33,208 bases of DNA, taken from positions 1 through 33,208 of the forward strand of contig CALMYO010000001.1 in the NCBI GenBank assembly GCA_937873685.1. The letters are read 5' to 3'. This stretch comes from an uncultured Paracoccaceae bacterium (GTDB taxonomy: Bacteria > Pseudomonadota > Alphaproteobacteria > Rhizobiales > Rhizobiaceae). Positions 17,657 to 24,906 of this stretch are shown one piece after another. The translations under genes were made by a program, and so were the position numbers. The notes under the pieces are model-generated. The model saw nothing but the letters and a program-made list of their open reading frames with translations. It ran no database searches and was not told where the DNA came from. Every line of letters starts with the position of its first letter. The stretch's first letter is position 1.

Positions 17657-18532
17657 TCACACCTTCTTCGAATGGACCTGCGCCAGCAGGCCGTGCGGGC
17701 GGAAGACCAGCATCAGGAACAGCAGCAGGTAAGGAGCAATCTGAGAATAGCCCGGCGCGCCGTAGCGCGCGGCGAACGGCTCGATGACGCCGATGATGAT
17801 GCCGCCGAGCAATGCGCCGGGCAGGCTTCCCATGCCGCCGATCACCGCAGCCGCGAACGCCTTGATGCCGAGCAGGCCGGTGTTCGGGTCGATCGAACCC
17901 TTGGAGGCGAACAGCACGCCGGCAATTGTCGCCACCACGCCGGCGAGCGCCCAGACCAGCGAATGGATGCGCTTGACCGGGATGCCCATGTAGTAGGCGG
18001 CAAGCTGGTTCTGCGACGCCGCCTGCATGGCGACGCCAAGTCTGGTGCGGTTGAAGAAGACGAACAGCACGGCGGTGAGCGCGAGCGTTACGGCGACGAT
18101 CGCCACCTCGTCGGCGCCAAGCACGACGGGGCCTAGCCGCACATCGCGGCCGGCAAGCGGCGATTCCAGCGCGATCGGCTGGTGGCCCCAGATCGCGCCG
18201 GCGGCGAAACGCAGCACGAAGCCAAGCGCGATCGTCAGGATCACCACGGCGACCTGGCTCTGGCCGAACATGCGCCGCAGCACCAGGGCATCGAGCGCGT
18301 AGCCGAAGGCGCCCATCATCGCCATCGCCAGCGGCACCGACAGCCAGAACGGCATGCCGGCATAGGCCTGGTTGGTGAGGCCGAGCGTTATGAAGGCGCC
18401 GAGCATCATGAAATCGCCCTGCGCGAAGTTCACCGCCTCGGTCGCCTTGTAGATCAGCACGAAACCAAGTGCGATCAGCCCGTAGACGCACCCGTTGGCA
18501 ATGCCGCTGACCAGCAGCTGAACGATATCCAA
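17657..18532 (-). CDS. livH: ABC transporter permease, LivH type
   Basis: Inner-membrane permease subunit, 291 aa, with about eight membrane segments. The LivH opening LLVSGIANGCVYGLIALGFVLIYKATEAVNFAQGDFMMLGAF is clear, as is the loop LGVAMQAASQNQLAAYYMGIPVKRIHSLVW. The start is TTG at 18532, supported by GGAGGA seven bases upstream; no ATG fits the family start. It is the first gene of the operon livHMGF-ligase-binding protein, and a promoter candidate lies 45-72 bases upstream. Confidence 0.93.
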   Translation of the reverse strand: MDIVQLLVSGIANGCVYGLIALGFVLIYKATEAVNFAQGDFMMLGAFITLGLTNQAYAGMPFWLSVPLAMAMMGAFGYALDALVLRRMFGQSQVAVVILTIALGFVLRFAAGAIWGHQPIALESPLAGRDVRLGPVVLGADEVAIVAVTLALTAVLFVFFNRTRLGVAMQAASQNQLAAYYMGIPVKRIHSLVWALAGVVATIAGVLFASKGSIDPNTGLLGIKAFAAAVIGGMGSLPGALLGGIIIGVIEPFAARYGAPGYSQIAPYLLLFLMLVFRPHGLLAQVHSKKV

Positions 18533-18576
18533 GCCCGGCTCCTCCCATGCGCGGTCTGCGCCGCGTCTTGTCGCTG

Positions 18577-18625
18577 ACTATAGGGAGGATTGCGCCGTCG
18601 GCAAGCGGTGTTGTCACCGGGACAA
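18577..18625 (-). promoter_or_regulatory. Promoter and possible operator of the livH operon
   Basis: On the minus strand TTGCCG (18604-18599) and TATAGT (18582-18577) are separated by 16 bases, a fair sigma-70-type promoter about 45 bases before livH. Just upstream of the -35 box is the dyad TTGTC-N5-GACAA (18611-18625), a possible activator or repressor site. No regulator for it is encoded nearby. Confidence 0.5.
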
Positions 18626-18650
18626 TTGCCGCCGCGCGGTTTTGCGGCGA

Positions 18651-19304
18651 TCAGTCGCCTCGCGCGGTCTGCACCGCGTCGAAGAAAGCGGCGATCAGCT
18701 TCACGTCCTTGACGCCCGGCGACGATTCGACGCCGGAGGAGAGGTCGAGCCCGGGCGGATTGGCGATGCGCATCGCCTCGCCGACATTGCCGGCATGGAT
18801 GCCGCCGGACAGGAACCAGTCAATCCCGGAAGGCAGGCCGTTGAGCAATGTCCAGTCGAAGGAGACCGCATTGCCGCCGGGGAGTTCCGATCCCTTCGGC
18901 GGCTTGGCGTCGAACAGGAAGGCGTCGGCAACGCCGCGATACGGTTCGATCCTGGCGAGATCCTCGCGAGAGGAGATCGAAAACGCTTTCATCACCGGCA
19001 GGCCGTGCCGCGCTTTCAACTCCTCCAACCGCTGCGGCGTTTCCCTGCCGTGCAGTTGCAGCATGTCGGGCCGGACTGCCTTGACGATGGCGTCGAGAAA
19101 CCCGTCTTCGGCATCGACGGTGACGGCGACGAGCTTCGGCGCGCCGGCCTTAGCGCGGGCATTGGCGGCGAGCGTCGCTGCAAGTTCCCGTGTCACGTTG
19201 CGCGGGCTCTTCTCGAAGAAAATGAAGCCGAGATGCGTAGCACCTTCGGCAATCGCCGCGTCGATGGCTTCGGGTGTCTTCAGGCCGCAGAGCTTGATGT
19301 GCAT
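18651..19304 (-). CDS. trpF: Phosphoribosylanthranilate isomerase TrpF
   Basis: Catalyses the Amadori rearrangement of N-(5-phosphoribosyl)anthranilate in tryptophan synthesis (cytosolic TIM barrel). The 217-aa length is normal. KLCGLKTPEAI holds the N-terminal catalytic Cys, FLFDAKPP the catalytic Asp, and WFLSGGIHAGNV plus GLDLSSGVESSPGVKD the phosphate-binding loops. In most relatives trpF precedes trpB and trpA; here the next gene on the strand is livH, 118 bases away, and trpBA are not in the window. Upstream lies the higBA pair. Confidence 0.95.
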   Translation of the reverse strand: MHIKLCGLKTPEAIDAAIAEGATHLGFIFFEKSPRNVTRELAATLAANARAKAGAPKLVAVTVDAEDGFLDAIVKAVRPDMLQLHGRETPQRLEELKARHGLPVMKAFSISSREDLARIEPYRGVADAFLFDAKPPKGSELPGGNAVSFDWTLLNGLPSGIDWFLSGGIHAGNVGEAMRIANPPGLDLSSGVESSPGVKDVKLIAAFFDAVQTARGD

Positions 19305-19359
19305 GGGATGGCGATAGTCGCCCGACGCCGGATTGTCACGCCAGTTCTTGTCATCCGTT

Positions 19360-19644
19360 TCAGGCGATGCGTTTCAATCCCGCCGTCACGTCTGCCGCCC
19401 GACGCCGCACCTGCGCGATGTCGTAAGCGGCCTGCATGCGCGCCCATGTCTCGGCGGATGAGCCGATCACGGTTTCAAGCCGCAGCGCCATTTCCGGCGA
19501 GATCGCGCTCTTGCCACTTACCAAGCGGTGCAATTGCTGGCGGGTGACGCCAAGCGCCGCCGCACCTTCAGCCGTGGAGAGCCCGAGTGCATCCAGTTCA
19601 TCGGCAATCGAAAACCCCGGATGGGGGGGATTGGCCATGGGCAT
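19360..19644 (-). CDS. higA: HigA-family antitoxin
   Basis: A 94-aa XRE-type helix-turn-helix protein, LSTAEGAAALGVTRQQLHRLVSGKSAISPEMALRLE, followed by AETWARMQAAYDIAQVRRR. This is the standard HigA/VapI pattern. The start at 19644 follows AGGAGGT six bases upstream; the open frame extends upstream into the toxin gene and was trimmed. It lies 17 bases after the toxin gene, the toxin-first order of higBA. It should neutralise HigB and repress the shared promoter. Confidence 0.9.
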   Translation of the reverse strand: MPMANPPHPGFSIADELDALGLSTAEGAAALGVTRQQLHRLVSGKSAISPEMALRLETVIGSSAETWARMQAAYDIAQVRRRAADVTAGLKRIA

Positions 19645-19661
19645 CGCCGTACCTCCTGTCT

Positions 19662-19940
19662 TCAATGGTAATCCACCAGATCGACGTCCCATGCATCGCC
19701 ATGTTGAAGCCGGAACGTGATGCGCCAGTTTGCCCGAACCGTTACCGCCCAAAACCCCGTAAGGTCGCCCTTGAGAGCATGCAGACGGTAGGAAGGCAGC
19801 GCCATGGCCTGGACGTCGTCGGCGGCGTCGAGGCGCGCAAGAATTCCGGCGATACGCTCCACATGTTCGGCGCCGACGCCTAGGCGATCGTCATCTTCGT
19901 ACAGGCGACGCAGCCCCTTGTGGCAAAACGAGCGGATCAC
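19662..19940 (-). CDS. higB: HigB/RelE-family toxin
   Basis: A 92-aa protein of the RelE/ParE fold, plasmid maintenance killer (HigB) type. These cleave mRNA on the ribosome. MIRSFCHKGLRRLYEDD, ALPSYRLHALKGDLTGFWAVTVRANWRITFRL and the C-terminal VDLVDYH are the family blocks; the basic and His residues of the active site are retained, so it looks functional. The start is GTG at 19940. It is the first gene of the higBA operon, directly preceded by a palindromic promoter region. Confidence 0.9.
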   Translation of the reverse strand: MIRSFCHKGLRRLYEDDDRLGVGAEHVERIAGILARLDAADDVQAMALPSYRLHALKGDLTGFWAVTVRANWRITFRLQHGDAWDVDLVDYH

Positions 19941-19954
19941 TGTGCCTTGTAAAC

Positions 19955-19966
19955 TGTAATATTACA
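19955..19966 (-). promoter_or_regulatory. Palindromic operator/promoter of higBA
   Basis: TGTAATATTACA, a perfect 12-bp palindrome, lies 15 bases before the higB start and contains TAATAT, a possible -10 element. A related half site TTGTAAAC is adjacent (19948-19955). HigA proteins repress their own promoter through AT-rich palindromes, so this is the likely HigA operator. The site begins five bases beyond the YgjP peptidase stop codon. Confidence 0.6.
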
Positions 19967-19970
19967 TGCG

Positions 19971-20735
19971 TCAGTCGAAGCCGATCGCCTGCAGCTTCGC
20001 GCCGTTGCGTTTCAGCCAGGCCTTGGCCTCATCGGTGCGCGGGCAAAGCTGGCGGCACAGTTTCCAGAATCTCGGGGAGTGGTTCATCTCCACCAGATGC
20101 GCCACTTCATGCGCCACGAGGTAGTCGATCACCACCGGCGGAGCCATGGCGATGCGCCACGAAAACGACAGGTTGCCATCGGCCGAACACGAGCCCCAGC
20201 GGCTCTTCGTATCCTTGTAGCTCACGGACATCGCCTTGCGGCGTACGGTGGCCGTGTGGCGGGCGACCAGCGGCGCGATCTCGTCCTTCGCTGTCTTCTT
20301 CAGGAAATCGGCGACGCGCCGCGGCAGATGCGCTTCGTCGCCATGCACCAGAAGTTCCGGACCGTCCGGTCCGGTGCGGGCCGCTGTCGCGCCGCGCAAG
20401 CCGGGCGCATGGACGATCGCGTGCGGCACACCACGGACTGGCACGCGTATGCCCGCGCGCACATCGGGCCGGTCCGGGTAGGTCTTGAGTTTCGCCTGCA
20501 GCCAGCCCTCGTGGCGGGCGAGAAACTTTTCCACTTCGCCGAGGCCTGCCCCGTGCGGCACGGTCACCTTCAGCGCCTTGCCCGACGGGTCGATGCGCAG
20601 GGTCAGCCGGCTGGCGCGGCTGCTCGGCTGGATGGTGAGCGGCAGCACGCGGCCCGCGACCTGGTGATCGCGCAGGATCGATTCGGTGATGCGCGCCTGC
20701 GGCCTTGCAAACAGGCCGGAAAGGAAACCGGGCAT
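19971..20735 (-). CDS. YgjP-type M48 metallopeptidase domain protein
   Basis: A 254-aa protein of the YgjP/DUF45 family, SprT/WLM-like zinc peptidases. The zinc site is VAHEVAHLVEMNHSPRFW (HExxH-type core with a downstream His) near the C terminus, preceded by the family motif YKDTKSRWGSCSADGNLSFSWRIAMAP. The N-terminal half is a beta-rich domain with SSRASRLTLRIDPSGKALKVTVP. The start at 20735 (MPGFLSGLF) was chosen because the upstream extension runs into a repeat. The substrate is not known for this family in rhizobia. Confidence 0.88.
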   Translation of the reverse strand: MPGFLSGLFARPQARITESILRDHQVAGRVLPLTIQPSSRASRLTLRIDPSGKALKVTVPHGAGLGEVEKFLARHEGWLQAKLKTYPDRPDVRAGIRVPVRGVPHAIVHAPGLRGATAARTGPDGPELLVHGDEAHLPRRVADFLKKTAKDEIAPLVARHTATVRRKAMSVSYKDTKSRWGSCSADGNLSFSWRIAMAPPVVIDYLVAHEVAHLVEMNHSPRFWKLCRQLCPRTDEAKAWLKRNGAKLQAIGFD

Positions 20736-20760
20736 GCGGTGGATGTAACTGATTCTTCGC

Positions 20761-20902
20761 GGGGTGACACGTGAGGAGTCGGTCGTGGCTCGTCGGTCGT
20801 CGGTCGAAGTGGATCGCGCTTCACGCGACCTCATTTCAGCGCCGCCATTTCAAAGGAAACCCTAAACGACCGACGACCGACGAACCACGACCGACTCACC
20901 CC
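20761..20902. repeat. Long inverted repeat with 31-nt arms
   Basis: Two 31-nt arms (20776-20806 and 20867-20897) are inverted copies with a single mismatch and enclose 60 bases. Both are built from GTCG/CGAC words. The match extends further: GGGGTGA at 20761-20767 pairs with bases right of the second arm if 10 bases (20768-20777) are an insertion in the left copy. It lies between the DUF2852 terminator and the YgjP gene. No coding potential was seen inside. Confidence 0.75.
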
Positions 20903-20913
20903 ATCCCGGAAAC

Positions 20914-20948
20914 GCAAAAACGGACGGCGTCCTTTCGGACGCCGCCCG
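20914..20948 (-). terminator. Rho-independent terminator of the DUF2852 gene
   Basis: A 12-bp stem (20921-20932 with 20937-20948, tetraloop, one G-U-type pair) is followed on the minus strand by TTTTTGCGTTT. It lies 17 bases after the stop of the gene at 20965-21423. Confidence 0.88.
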
Positions 20949-20964
20949 GATCGGTCAGGCGCGA

Positions 20965-21423
20965 TCAGCTTTCGCTGGAAATCTCGCGGAAGGGATTGTC
21001 CTTGCCGTTTTCGTCCTTCGCCGGCTTGGCCGGACGATTGCGCATGAAGCGGTCGAACTCCTCCTGGTCCTTGGCCCGGCGCAGGTCGCGCATGTAGGAG
21101 TCGAACTCCTCGCGCATCTCGTCGAGCTTGCGGCGCTCCTCGTGGAGGCGGTTCAGCTCGGCCTCGCGCCAGTCGTCGAAGGCGACGTTGCCGGTGCGGG
21201 CGTGGTGGTGACGATGGCGGCCCTTGCGGCCGCAACCGCGGAAGCCCTTGAACACCTCGTCGGTGGCGTCGTTGACCTCGCGCTTGAAGCCCTCGAGCCG
21301 GTCGCCCCAGATGATGTAGGCGAGCATGGCCAGGCCCAGCGGCCAGAAGACGATGAAGCCCAGGACCATCAGGCCGATGGTGGCCGGCGTCCAGGCGGGG
21401 CGGATCATGGCAGAATGCGTCAT
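20965..21423 (-). CDS. DUF2852 membrane protein
   Basis: A 152-aa protein of the alphaproteobacterial DUF2852 family. One to two N-terminal membrane segments (WTPATIGLMVLGFIVFWPLGLAMLAYIIWGD, about 10-40) precede a basic, His-rich stretch (GRKGRHRHHHA). A long charged helix likely to be coiled coil follows (ELNRLHEERRKLDEMREEFDSYMRDLRRAKDQEEFDRFM). The start at 21423 has GAGAGGA seven bases upstream. It is monocistronic with its own terminator. The function is unknown. Confidence 0.88.
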   Translation of the reverse strand: MTHSAMIRPAWTPATIGLMVLGFIVFWPLGLAMLAYIIWGDRLEGFKREVNDATDEVFKGFRGCGRKGRHRHHHARTGNVAFDDWREAELNRLHEERRKLDEMREEFDSYMRDLRRAKDQEEFDRFMRNRPAKPAKDENGKDNPFREISSES

Positions 21424-21585
21424 TTGCGTTCCTCTCGGTTCCGTGGCGGCGGGGGAAGCCGCTGCACGCAATCGAGGTGGTAAGGGTCAATGCCCGTTGC
21501 AAGGATCGCCATGCGAAAAAGCGACAAGACTATGGATTCGCATGAAAAATTTCGATGGCTCGCAAATGGGAGTGAATGTCTGCCG

Positions 21586-22368
21586 CTATTTCGCCACACT
21601 GTCGTCAAGCATTTGCCGCAATGTGCGCTGCAGCAAGGCGAGGTCCTGCGGGCGCGACAGCCGGTGATCGCCATCGCGCACCAGCGTCAGGGTCGTGTCG
21701 GCGAGCGCAAGGTGATCCATCAGCTTCAGCGCATGGCCATGCGGCACGTCGGGATCGGCCATGCCCTGCAGGATGCGCACCGGGCATCCGGGGTCGAGCG
21801 GAGCGCCAAGCACCCGGTTCGCCCTTCCGTCGTCAAGGAAGGCCTGCGTGAAGACATTGCCCTCGTCGCTGTACTGGGACGGTTCCTCGAACCATCCCTT
21901 CTCAGCAAGTTGCGTGCGTTCCGCTTCTGTAAGGTTCGGTTCGATCAGGTCGCTGGTGAAATCCGGCGCCGGCGCCAGCAGCAGCAGCCCGGCAAGACGT
22001 TCCCGCTCGCCCGCATTCGCCAGTTCCTGCGCCATGCGCAGCGCAACCCAGCCGCCCATGGACGATCCGACCAGTACCTGCGGCCCTTGCGAAAAGGCGC
22101 GCAGCACGGCGAGGCTTTCGGCAAGCCAGCGCGAGATCGACCCTTCGCGATAATCGCCGGACGATTCGCCATGGCCGGAATAATCGTGGCGCAGGAAGGC
22201 GCGGCCGTCGGCCCGGCAGAACCCGGCCAGCGTCTCCGCCTTGGTTCCCGCCATGTCGGAGCGGAAGCCGCCGAGCCACACCACACCCGGGGTTTTTCCG
22301 GCCATGCGGCGCACCGCGATGCGCGCGCCATCGCATTCCAGCACCATGCGGTCTTCCGTCATCGCCAT
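21586..22368 (-). CDS. Alpha/beta hydrolase
   Basis: A 260-aa serine hydrolase of the ABHD10-like group. The nucleophile elbow is [15 protein letters not shown], the acid is probably in [15 protein letters not shown], and the catalytic His is in [33 protein letters not shown] is a typical cap-proximal motif. The start at 22368 (MAMTEDRM) follows GAGGGAAG; an in-frame ATG at 22362 is possible. It is divergent from infC with about 190 bases between. The substrate is unknown; relatives act as esterases or thioesterases. Confidence 0.85.
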   Translation of the reverse strand: MAMTEDRMVLECDGARIAVRRMAGKTPGVVWLGGFRSDMAGTKAETLAGFCRADGRAFLRHDYSGHGESSGDYREGSISRWLAESLAVLRAFSQGPQVLVGSSMGGWVALRMAQELANAGERERLAGLLLLAPAPDFTSDLIEPNLTEAERTQLAEKGWFEEPSQYSDEGNVFTQAFLDDGRANRVLGAPLDPGCPVRILQGMADPDVPHGHALKLMDHLALADTTLTLVRDGDHRLSRPQDLALLQRTLRQMLDDSVAK

Positions 22369-22560
22369 AACCGCTTCCCTCAACTTGTCGAAACAATGCC
22401 GATGTTTGCCCTTCGCCAGCAGCGAAAGGCAACCTTTTGCGGCATGATGCATTTTTTTCCGGTTCGTGCTATTGACTGGCGCGCGCCAACAAAGACATTG
22501 CCGCCGCCCCGGCTTCGGGGTGTTTCGCCCGACGATTCAACAGCCAAGGAGAATACGACC

Positions 22561-23097
22561 ATTCGCCGTCCGATGAAGGCCCCGCCCGTGGCCAAGACAG
22601 GTCCCAACTCGAACCGGGACATCCGCTCTCCCCAGGTCCAACTGATCGATGCCGACGGCCAGAACCGTGGCGTCGTGACCATCCAGCAGGCGCTGGCGCT
22701 TGCCGAGGAGGCGCAACTTGATCTCGTCGAGATCGTTCCAACCGCAAAGCCGCCGGTGTGCAAGATCCTCGATCTCGGCAAGCTCAAATACGAGCAGCAG
22801 AAGAAGGCCGCCGCCGCGCGCAAGAACCAGAAAACGGTCGAGATCAAGGAAATCAAGATGCGGCCAGGCATCGATACCCATGATTACGACACCAAGATGA
22901 AGGCGATCAACCGCTTCTTCGAGGAAGGCGACAAGGTGAAGGTGACATTGCGCTTCCGCGGTCGCGAGATGGCGCACCAGGAACTCGGCCTGAAGCTGCT
23001 CGAAAAGGTCAAGGTCGACACGGTGGCAATCGCTAAGGTGGAGGCCGAGCCGAAGCTGGAAGGCCGCCAGATGATGATGGTGCTGGCGCCGAAGTGA
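22561..23097 (+). CDS. infC: Translation initiation factor IF-3
   Basis: IF-3 binds the 30S subunit, keeps it apart from 50S and checks start codon and initiator tRNA. The start is ATT at 22561, giving 178 aa. AAGGAG lies nine bases upstream, and the family start [10 protein letters not shown] fits. An ATG at 22573 would remove four residues. The N domain ([33 protein letters not shown]), the linker ([27 protein letters not shown]) and the C domain ([16 protein letters not shown]) are all intact. Use of AUU allows IF-3 to lower its own synthesis. A short CCCCG-loop-CGGGG hairpin is in the leader (22507-22520). rpmI and rplT do not follow. Confidence 0.96.
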   Translation: MRRPMKAPPVAKTGPNSNRDIRSPQVQLIDADGQNRGVVTIQQALALAEEAQLDLVEIVPTAKPPVCKILDLGKLKYEQQKKAAAARKNQKTVEIKEIKMRPGIDTHDYDTKMKAINRFFEEGDKVKVTLRFRGREMAHQELGLKLLEKVKVDTVAIAKVEAEPKLEGRQMMMVLAPK

Positions 23098-23145
23098 TGT
23101 CGACGCCGGCCGCCGGCTTCGCCCGATCATTCCGGATTGCGCAAC

Positions 23146-24231
23146 ATGGCTGACAAGCGAACACACCGCATCGCGGCGATCCCGGGCGACGGCATCGGCA
23201 TAGAGGTCGTCGCCGCCGGTATTGAGGTGCTGCAGGCGCTTGCCGCGCGCGACGGCGGTTTTTCGCTCAGCATCGAAAACTTCGACTGGGGCACCGAACG
23301 CTATCGTCGCGACAGCGCTTTCATGCCGGCCGACGGTGTGGAGATCTTGCGCGGGTATGACGCCATCCTGTTCGGCGCGGTCGGCGCGCCGGACGTGCCC
23401 GATCATCTGACCCTGTGGGGCCTGCGACTCGCCATCTGCCAACCGCTCGACCAGTACGCCAATGTGCGCCCAACGCGTATTTTGCCCGGAATTGCGAGCC
23501 CGCTGCGCGGCGTCAAGCCCGGCGATCTCGACTGGGTGATCGTGCGCGAGAATTCCGAAGGCGAGTATTCCGGCCAGGGCGGGCGTTCGCATCCCGGCCT
23601 GCCGCTGGAAGTGGCGACCGATATCTCGATATTCACCCGCGCCGGGGTGGAGCGGATCATGCGCTACGCCTTCTCGCTCGCGCAATCGCGGCCGCGCAAA
23701 CTGCTGACGGTGGTCACCAAGTCCAACGCACAGCGCCACGGCATGGTGCTGTGGGACGAGATCGCCGCTGAGGTCGCCTCTGGTTTTCCGGACGTTCGCT
23801 GGGACAAGATGCTGGTCGACGCGATGACGGTGCGCATGACGCTGAAGCCGCAATCGCTCGACACCATCGTCGCCACCAACCTGCATGCCGACATCCTGTC
23901 GGATCTGGCGGCTGCGCTCGCGGGCTCGATCGGGATCGCGCCGACGGCCAATCTCAACCCGGAACGAAACACGCCCTCGATGTTCGAGCCGATTCATGGC
24001 TCCGCCTTCGATATCGCGGGCAAGGGTATCGCCAACCCGGTCGCAACCTTCTGGACGATTTCGATGATGCTGGAGCATCTGGGGGAACAGGCCGCGGCGG
24101 CGCGGCTGATTGAGGCAATCGAGCGCGTGACCGCCGATCCGGCTCTGCACACGCCCGATCTCGGCGGCAACGCCACGACCCGGCGCGTGACAGACGCCAT
24201 GCTGGCGATCATCGGCGGACGCAACGCCTGA
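23146..24231 (+). CDS. ttuC: Tartrate/D-malate dehydrogenase (isopropylmalate dehydrogenase family)
   Basis: A 361-aa NAD-dependent, Mn/Mg-dependent beta-decarboxylating dehydrogenase, probably tartrate dehydrogenase/decarboxylase or D-malate dehydrogenase. IAAIPGDGIGIEVVAAG opens the fold, RENSEGEYSGQGGR is the form of the substrate loop typical of this branch, and the metal site is in NLHADILSDLAAALAGSIGIAPTANL. FEPIHGSAFDIAGKGIANPVAT is the NAD-binding region. The ATG at 23146 was preferred over a TTG at 23137. It starts 48 bases after infC with no terminator between, so some read-through is possible. Tartrate versus D-malate cannot be settled by eye. Confidence 0.9.
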   Translation: MADKRTHRIAAIPGDGIGIEVVAAGIEVLQALAARDGGFSLSIENFDWGTERYRRDSAFMPADGVEILRGYDAILFGAVGAPDVPDHLTLWGLRLAICQPLDQYANVRPTRILPGIASPLRGVKPGDLDWVIVRENSEGEYSGQGGRSHPGLPLEVATDISIFTRAGVERIMRYAFSLAQSRPRKLLTVVTKSNAQRHGMVLWDEIAAEVASGFPDVRWDKMLVDAMTVRMTLKPQSLDTIVATNLHADILSDLAAALAGSIGIAPTANLNPERNTPSMFEPIHGSAFDIAGKGIANPVATFWTISMMLEHLGEQAAAARLIEAIERVTADPALHTPDLGGNATTRRVTDAMLAIIGGRNA

Positions 24232-24416
24232 GGCCGCCGGTCGGGGTTTGCGTGCGGCGACCAAGGCGTTCGCACCACCACCGTCGGCGACAGGCGAATA
24301 CGGGGACTTGTTCGCAAGAGGGGACAAGGCCTGACTGGCGTCTGCGAACCGAAGCGGAAGGAACACGCAATGACCGGCCCTGCAACGACCTTGACCATGG
24401 CCACAGGCGCGCAGCC

Positions 24417-24644
24417 ATGAAAGACCAGCCAGACAACCCGCACACGTTCGCTGCAACGCGCAAGGAACGGCTTGCGGCGGAGCTTCGGCGCAATCTTGCC
24501 CGCCGCAAGACGCAGGCGCGCGCGCGCCGTTCGGGCGAAGATGACCGCCGGCCGGCGGGAGCCGAGTTCGCACAAGGCGGTGAAATGACGGACAGCATCG
24601 ACGCCGCCACCGGCGCCGGCATCGCGAACGACGCCGAAGATTGA
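24417..24644 (+). CDS. Small charged hypothetical protein upstream of murA
   Basis: A 75-aa protein, MKDQPDNPHTFAATRKERLAAELRRNLARRKTQARARRSGEDD then an acidic tail. It forms one basic amphipathic helix (about 13-40) and a disordered end. Short proteins with the pattern RLAxxLRxNLxRRKxQxR occur upstream of murA in rhizobia as I recall them, so it is probably real, though no function is known. A strong ribosome site is lacking, and the open frame extends upstream to 24252 without protein-like composition. It ends 262 bases before murA. Confidence 0.6.
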   Translation: MKDQPDNPHTFAATRKERLAAELRRNLARRKTQARARRSGEDDRRPAGAEFAQGGEMTDSIDAATGAGIANDAED

Positions 24645-24906
24645 CAACGGCGCTACTGCGCGCAAAAGGCGAGGCGCGCCGCATGTTGCAGGCAGGCAAG
24701 ATCAAGGCGTCCGACCGTTTCGATTGAACGACGCTGCAAACAGCTGGATACCGTTTTCTTGAAAGCAAACCGGAAAACCGGTAGTTGACCGGCCTTCCGG
24801 GCCGTTGCGGTTCGTCATCAAGTCGGCGCATTCGGCGCACACGGCGGATTCCCGCCTGCGGGGATCGAACAACCGGCGCCGAAAGCCGGGCGAAAAGGGT
24901 TACTTC
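24645..24906. other. Intergenic region before murA
   Basis: These 262 bases hold no recognised gene. An imperfect inverted repeat (24749-24758 with 24773-24783, one bulged base) forms a hairpin without a T tract. GCCGG-rich short palindromes follow at 24790-24810. The murA promoter presumably lies here, but no convincing -35/-10 pair was found. Confidence 0.45.

Noticed and set aside
21490-22560. In-frame upstream extension of infC by about 350 codons
   Set aside because: The extension is antisense to the alpha/beta hydrolase, and the ribosome site and family N terminus place the start at 22561.
24749-24783. Hairpin before murA as a terminator of the small gene
   Set aside because: The stem has a bulge and no T tract on either side, so termination is not supported.
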